This document shows positions 39,001 to 39,346 of a stretch of 39,346 bases of DNA, piece after piece. Both the position numbers and the translations under genes were made by a program. How positions within the stretch are numbered: the first letter of the stretch is position 1; each line of letters begins with the position of its first letter. The notes below the pieces were generated by a model, which was given only the letters and a program-made list of their open reading frames with translations, ran no database searches and had not been told where the DNA came from. The stretch is from an uncultured Lentisphaeria bacterium (GTDB lineage Bacteria; Verrucomicrobiota; Lentisphaeria; Victivallales; Victivallaceae). The DNA lies in contig CAIPAT010000197.1 of the NCBI GenBank assembly GCA_903863035.1, positions 1 through 39,346 of the forward strand. Direction: 5' to 3'.

Positions 39001-39346
39001 TCACCGGGGCGACGTCGTTCTACGACTTGACCATTACCTCCGGCAATACGGTAACAGCGAACAGCAAAGTAACCGTAGCTCATAATTTCACGGTCAACAC
39101 CGGGACTTACAGCAGCAGCGCCAGTGTTGCTGGTGTAGGCGATGATTTTGCGAATGTGGCGATTGACGCCGCTGGCACGCTGTTGCTCGGTGGGAATATT
39201 ACGGTGAGCGGCGACTGGACTAAAAATGCCACCGGAACTTTCACGCCAGTCCTCAATCTGGTAACGTTCGATGGAACACTGGCGCAGTCGATCAGCGGCG
39301 CGACGACGTTCTACGATTTGACCATTACTTCCGGCAATACGGTAAC
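27072..39346 (+). CDS. Giant LEER-type exoprotein with DUF4347 modules and beta-repeats (partial)
   Basis: The frame stays open from ATG 27072 to the window end (at least 4,091 codons). N-terminus: LEERILFDGAA (4-14), a Gln/Asn-rich linker (21-60), then two DUF4347-like modules. Module 1 (about 106-255) has SEAG and FLASNLA where canonical members have SHG and YGCN. Module 2 (about 290-431) has IISQG and LIYGCNVA, so it keeps Cys391 but has Gln348 for His. From about 445 on it is a beta-strand passenger with recurrent YYNLxLSGxGTKT, GTVTYxGxxQTI and NNFT motifs, like adhesin beta-helices. No classical signal peptide is visible; LEPR-type proteins may use a different export route. Expected extracellular, cell-surface role. 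GAGG lies about 9 bases upstream. Confidence 0.9.
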   Translation, partial: MYQLEERILFDGAAVAAVATANQQAQDASKEAAQNEKDQNQNNNQNQNQDQQSQPTNPHVQGDITKPNPNGITQPHTGVDQLLAQALSIDAVAAPTHGNNQAEPPVNVMVISTSLDNADAVAALADSKTIVVKYDSHNTTSAQLLAQINESLNGKKAGSIAFMSEAGEGQLSLFKDGKTTLASINDATQQQFWHGVEGMLDSNGRVDFLASNLAATAEGKALVTEISHITGHETAASTDLTGSTAKGGDWNLEYTAGGKDTHQVDLTEAYLNRNILDSFTSVIPADTLHHEVAFINSSVMSPEEIASAIKNLGNDVDVVMLEKGDGFAQVTKYLQDKSNIDAIHIISQGNDGMFKLGDTVVNAEFAQEHQVELATWGKSLTANGDILIYGCNVAANAEGQAFIQQFAHLTGADVAASTDITGAAGNWNLEYQIGDINFTSLNVLGYNYNLGAYHYYRTVSGGGIWSNTGIWEGSNDGTTWLAAGETPDATSNTLSVTINGNVTVNAADAFARNVILAANSGLTVDNGFALTVYSDGSASGTALYHAAGSTASITINGTLNANAPVVIYGQDATHLSYITNNGTFTAEGDLTVGGFTSIISAGTMTVEGVFNINANATVRVSGGSLDMPTSATFTNNGTLTFDGGTWNKAVGSGFTVDGTGWIYFSNVSDTSGPGIQNPLGGITYYNMGLSGHNYTWDSTITVQNQLDISFITVNVDNLNAPALTVGLSNNATLNVTGSLDINRLVDNYYNFTYVDATHYSWSENNTGTVQYSGTDQYIDNLNYWNLSLSGSGTKTLRGDIGLAGGAFSGAPTVALATAGTAVFNAASHTVNYNGWNQTIAAAPYYNINLSGHFDTRDGIYRSSNPNRNETKYWNDSDTITLDPNGKLSFTDQSASIPTAGGDVYLQVNYTTGGSFAVITDSQFVSNDFGRVVYNSSVDGQTVNGLHYNDLGLTGNAKTAAGEIHLGGDFYSIATFDTATNNFYIDGSQGQSLQSAQITFGNLYLDGSGTKSFSAGVAVNNSGSITFTDPVTMSLTTGTITHGATFTFDPGSGTVSYADNNVGSTQNIAALTYYNLYLVGNSDKRLDAGGITVTNNFTSGLGSVNQFLHNNQSVTYGAALSANAQNILGGITYYDLILDGTGVKTIAADNPGVTVAHGFTMNANSMLDIKGAFGGFTVLPNSISFDATSTIKYSADGNQDVIEFVSGAVVPYANLSIEGSGTKTYQGTGQMTVNGVLAIAGTASLLAPSTSTGLTVSGSVTMSDTSTLILNGSSNTIDASKFSFTSGASATVEYGDSGDQDILELNYYNLVISGSGIKSITDSSVSQNGIGIAGAFTRGGSAGFNHGGFDVNYNGIGASQDILGGTPVAPNTTFYDNIILSGSGLKNWNNNVSANTVTFGADVTLVVPGTFTTTTFTSNSTGLVKYVGNAQTISDFAYWNLELAGTNYAALSFTIGSVANDFTLSSGTLSLTGDLAVGRDLLVRTTGTLLLAADLTVGRDLQIATTGTILANAKDITVGRNWSNSGTFTAGAGTVTFDGTGTAPYNHAIGGTTLTAFNNLALGDANDVLTGSLGFTVNGTVTTNSGSVNQAGGTVTYGGADQAIIQGTYYDLTLSGTGTATPDGNITVSHDFNASSAGVLTFAVGANELHVNGAATIAETITASTGMLDFNGALDFSGGTITFTDAGKLYASGAVTAGTFNAGTGEFIYDGVNQAILDLGYYDLQLSGSGNRTVTLTNAIHDFRVNSGTATLGGSLVLNGDLQIDNAAVLDAAGKQITLAGNWIKTSGTFTANNNLVKFAGNADTQISGNSNTEFYDVEIAKDNNTLTLETIGTTTISITNNLTVTSGFYTTGADTYNAVMVNGGILNIGGDVTVTDITLNSGEISFKAGGYELAIGHNFIYTAGTFTAGDGTVRYFGGIVGTPQNIEDGVTYNNLIADGVTQLTGATTVGGNLTINALKSLDVAASNYALNVGGNWNNNSGADSGFNARAGLVSFVGSGGQLIDGTTSTTFYDLTIANTADTTLNQVIANTAVTVAHDFTVRDGEYVSSISGDSFVNVITESVPLGTTGILKPGGNITVSGDWTNGGTFTHNNQLVTFDGGAQAIGANTTFYDVVFGGSATKSATTLSAAHTITVNSGVTVDASGTVMATSALVLQDTGVLYAGGKITAGTLTMNGTSALYAEAAGDALAVSGDQTSGTIYYAGAAQNILGLNYYNLTLSGTDTKTAGGNIGIAGVFTITAPATFADTVYTVTYNGINQTVAAATYHNLTLAGTGLKTSGGDIVVTDTLNIQSNFTIAEDHEVGALTVTVGNNSILTTVNAAAGHADGTLKVDDDGSFTLAAGSTFNDGGLFVLGHAASWSNSGTFNMQTGTVQYLDAPNTAVLNTINYYDLVLDQVSGGMFTWNTQQVSNMLTLGSSLQVSASSAMSVNNITMNNGSYLTLYAGFTVTGTLTANAVSTVDYAGTVAQTIAGQSYYNLTLSGTGAKTSAGIIAVANVLDIRTNFTIAEDHEVSALTVIVSNNKILTTVNATAGHTDGTLKVNDHGSFTLTAGSTFIDGGLFVLGHAASWTNASGSTFNTSSGTVQYLDAPNTTVLNTINYYDLTLNQVSGGTFAWSNQQVSHTLTLGSSLQVSASSAMSVNNIALNNNAYLSVLSSFTVAGTLTAATGSTVDYAGSVAQTIAGKNYYNLTLSNAGAKTAGGNIGIAGVFTINPLATFADTAYTVTYNGSGQTVTATTYNNLALGGSGTITWNDAAIINGKFSFATDVTLNIPLAFSVTSAHYTVPTTGTMAFTRADGVAQAIPELGYHNLLLSGSGNKNAVGVVTVGNNFTLSGTSVFVANGVVNVGSDMSIGSSNTYTAGAYALHVGNNLTMTAGGTFAAGSGTVYLDGNRDQSVTGGFTFNNLTLDGTTTVLGPPVTTRPSIKTLNSDIIIGANLTFINDNTLDVKGDLRVVGVITPRQGTVQYSGATQTISGGQYYDLVVTGSGEKTLDTNIFVSHNFTNPLALTVHTVDKSVTYNGGDQTILDIQYYDLTLTGAAASAKSISTILDVSHNLTMAANTTLLLGRALNLNTGATTSLDATSTINYDGSSSNEDIAAIAYQNLVISGSGTKSYNSTGNVLVSLTVEEDGQLTLKDNFDFDFAGVNVSLKDNALLVIETTGTVSIAAAKFTAGVGTTVEYTAVSNQDIVGINYYDLKLSGTGSDKTLAGAIGIAGAFSIADGVDFFHNGQAVSYNGSVSQDITATTYFNIILSGSGIKNWNDNVSSTTVTFDAASTDVTLVVPGTFTTTNFTSNSTGLVKYVGNAQTIRDFAYWNLELAGTNYTALNFATGSVANDFTLSSSTLSLTGDLAVGRDLLVRTTGTLSLSLAADLTVGRDLQIAATGTILANAQAITVGRNWSNSGTFTAGTGTVTFDGTGTAPYNHAIGGTTLTAFNNLALGDANDVLTGSLGFTVNGTVTTNSGSVNQAGGTVTYAGLDQTIIQGTYNNLTLSGTGTAAAAGNITVANAFNASSAGALTFAVADKTLQVNGVSTIIETITATTGTLDFNGALDFSSGTISFAPAGIGKLYASGTVTAGNFNAGSSRFIYNGDGATQSVADLIYHDLEIAGINGYDINLSNAINSFIVTSGTATLVNTLSLTGNLQIGASGVLVAGDDGTGVGYQITLAGNWINDGTFTANGNEVTFTGISSSISGSSTTAFSNVVINKTDNLQTLTTAGGTTITIDNLTVTGGKYTTGNATFTTVTVNGGILNIGGNVTVTDITLDSGTISFQAGGYELAIGNDFVYNLAGTFTADDGTVRYFGGDLVTPQNIAGVTYNNLIVDGITQLTDDTKVVGNLTINALKSLDVTAGDFALNIAGNWNNSGTFTYQEGLVKFDGTLAQTLTGATTFYDLTITSGNTVTANSKVTVANNFRVNTGVYSSSAAQDDFANVAIDAAGTLLLGGNITVSGDWTKNATGTFTHGNQLVTFDGALAQSITGATSFYDLTITSGNTVTANSKVTVAHNFTVNTGTYSSSASVAGVGDDFANVAIDAAGTLLLGGNITVSGDWTKNATGTFTPVLNLVTFDGTLAQSISGATTFYDLTITSGNTV
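31201..33060 (+). repeat. Segmental duplication, copy A (within giant gene)
   Basis: This block recurs in the same frame at 36820-38700, offset about 5.62-5.65 kb. The stretch 31317-31870 is nearly identical to 36950-37490, for example TTACCTCGAACAGTACCGGT and CTAATTACGCGGCACTGA versus its copy. The later half, from about 31900, is more diverged. It encodes several passenger repeats. Confidence 0.92.
33940..34566 (+). repeat. 627-bp tandem unit, copy 1 (within giant gene)
   Basis: GCCGAGGACCATGAGGTTGG at 33963 recurs as GCCGAGGATCATGAGGTTAG at 34590, exactly 627 bases (209 codons) later. The encoded NFTIAEDHEV, GSTFxDGGLFVLGHAASW and SSLQVSASSAMSVNN blocks follow in the same order. Confidence 0.92.
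34567..35190 (+). repeat. 627-bp tandem unit, copy 2 (within giant gene)
   Basis: Second copy of the unit beginning at about 33940, in frame and only moderately diverged. A flanking block (GGTGGAAATATTGGGAT at about 33752 and 35168) is itself repeated 1,416 bases apart. Confidence 0.9.
36820..38700 (+). repeat. Segmental duplication, copy B (within giant gene)
   Basis: Second copy of 31201-33060. It contains a few in-frame insertions relative to copy A (for example six bases in the CTATCACTATCACTGG stretch near 37160), all multiples of three, so the frame is preserved. Confidence 0.92.
38739..39346 (+). repeat. Tandem 279/291-bp repeats running off the window
   Basis: TTCTACGATTTGACCATTAC or its one-base variant starts at 38739, 39018 and 39309, giving periods of 279 and 291 bases (93 and 97 codons). 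The 12-base difference is an in-frame insertion (GTTGCTGGTGTA region near 39125). A related diverged copy lies at about 33101-33390. The array evidently continues beyond the window. Confidence 0.93.

Overview
The window looks like a chromosome segment from a Lentisphaerae-type (Victivallales or PVC-group) bacterium. This is inferred from a prepilin-type pseudopilin carrying the H-X9-DG motif next to carbohydrate-active genes, GPH/GH4/DUF4434-type catabolic genes, dispersed CCACAGAGACACAG-like repeats, and a giant LEER-type exoprotein. No rRNA or other phylogenetic marker is present, so the assignment is tentative.

Region 1 (1-15.0 kb) is a mostly forward catabolic neighbourhood. It opens with the 3' end of a group II intron (domains V and VI) abutting the start of a pseudopilin gene. 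Then come a secreted carbohydrate-binding-like protein, an M55 D-aminopeptidase, a large secreted TIM-barrel-like protein, a GPH/MFS sugar transporter, an M28 peptidase fused to a GNAT acetyltransferase, a decayed duplicate of the large protein's C-terminus, a GH29-like protein and a DUF4434-like protein. Reverse-strand NUDIX and PH-domain membrane-protein genes follow. A perfect 7-bp minisatellite inside a 13-bp inverted repeat precedes a GH4 glycosidase with a good terminator. Together these suggest uptake and breakdown of complex glycans or glycopeptides.

Region 2 (15.2-24.7 kb) is an accessory island. Its left part holds a 3' half of tRNA-Pro(UGG), which looks like an attachment-site remnant, followed by an AbiEi/AbiEii toxin-antitoxin pair. 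Next is a sigma-54 AAA+ activator with an unrecognised N-terminus, transcribed divergently from an excisionase-like HTH gene, a 113-aa gene and a group-II-type reverse transcriptase ORF. A good -24/-12 sigma-54 promoter lies in the divergent interval. The third operon position appears to have been hit by a group II intron. Beyond it lie scars: an antisense Ala-rich gene fragment, a 5'-truncated ParB-like gene, a 24-bp perfect palindrome and an AbrB/MazE-like antitoxin gene.

Region 3 (24.7 kb to the end) is a surface-protein locus. It contains a small conserved-looking protein, a Sel1-repeat protein, a 292-aa protein, and overlapping it by one base (TAATG) a giant ORF that runs off the window (at least 4,091 codons). 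The 292-aa protein and the giant protein share an N-terminal motif and DUF4347-like modules. The modules have lost the His, and in two of three cases also the Cys, that I expect of the canonical motif. The rest of the giant protein is a long beta-strand repeat passenger that has grown by segmental duplication.
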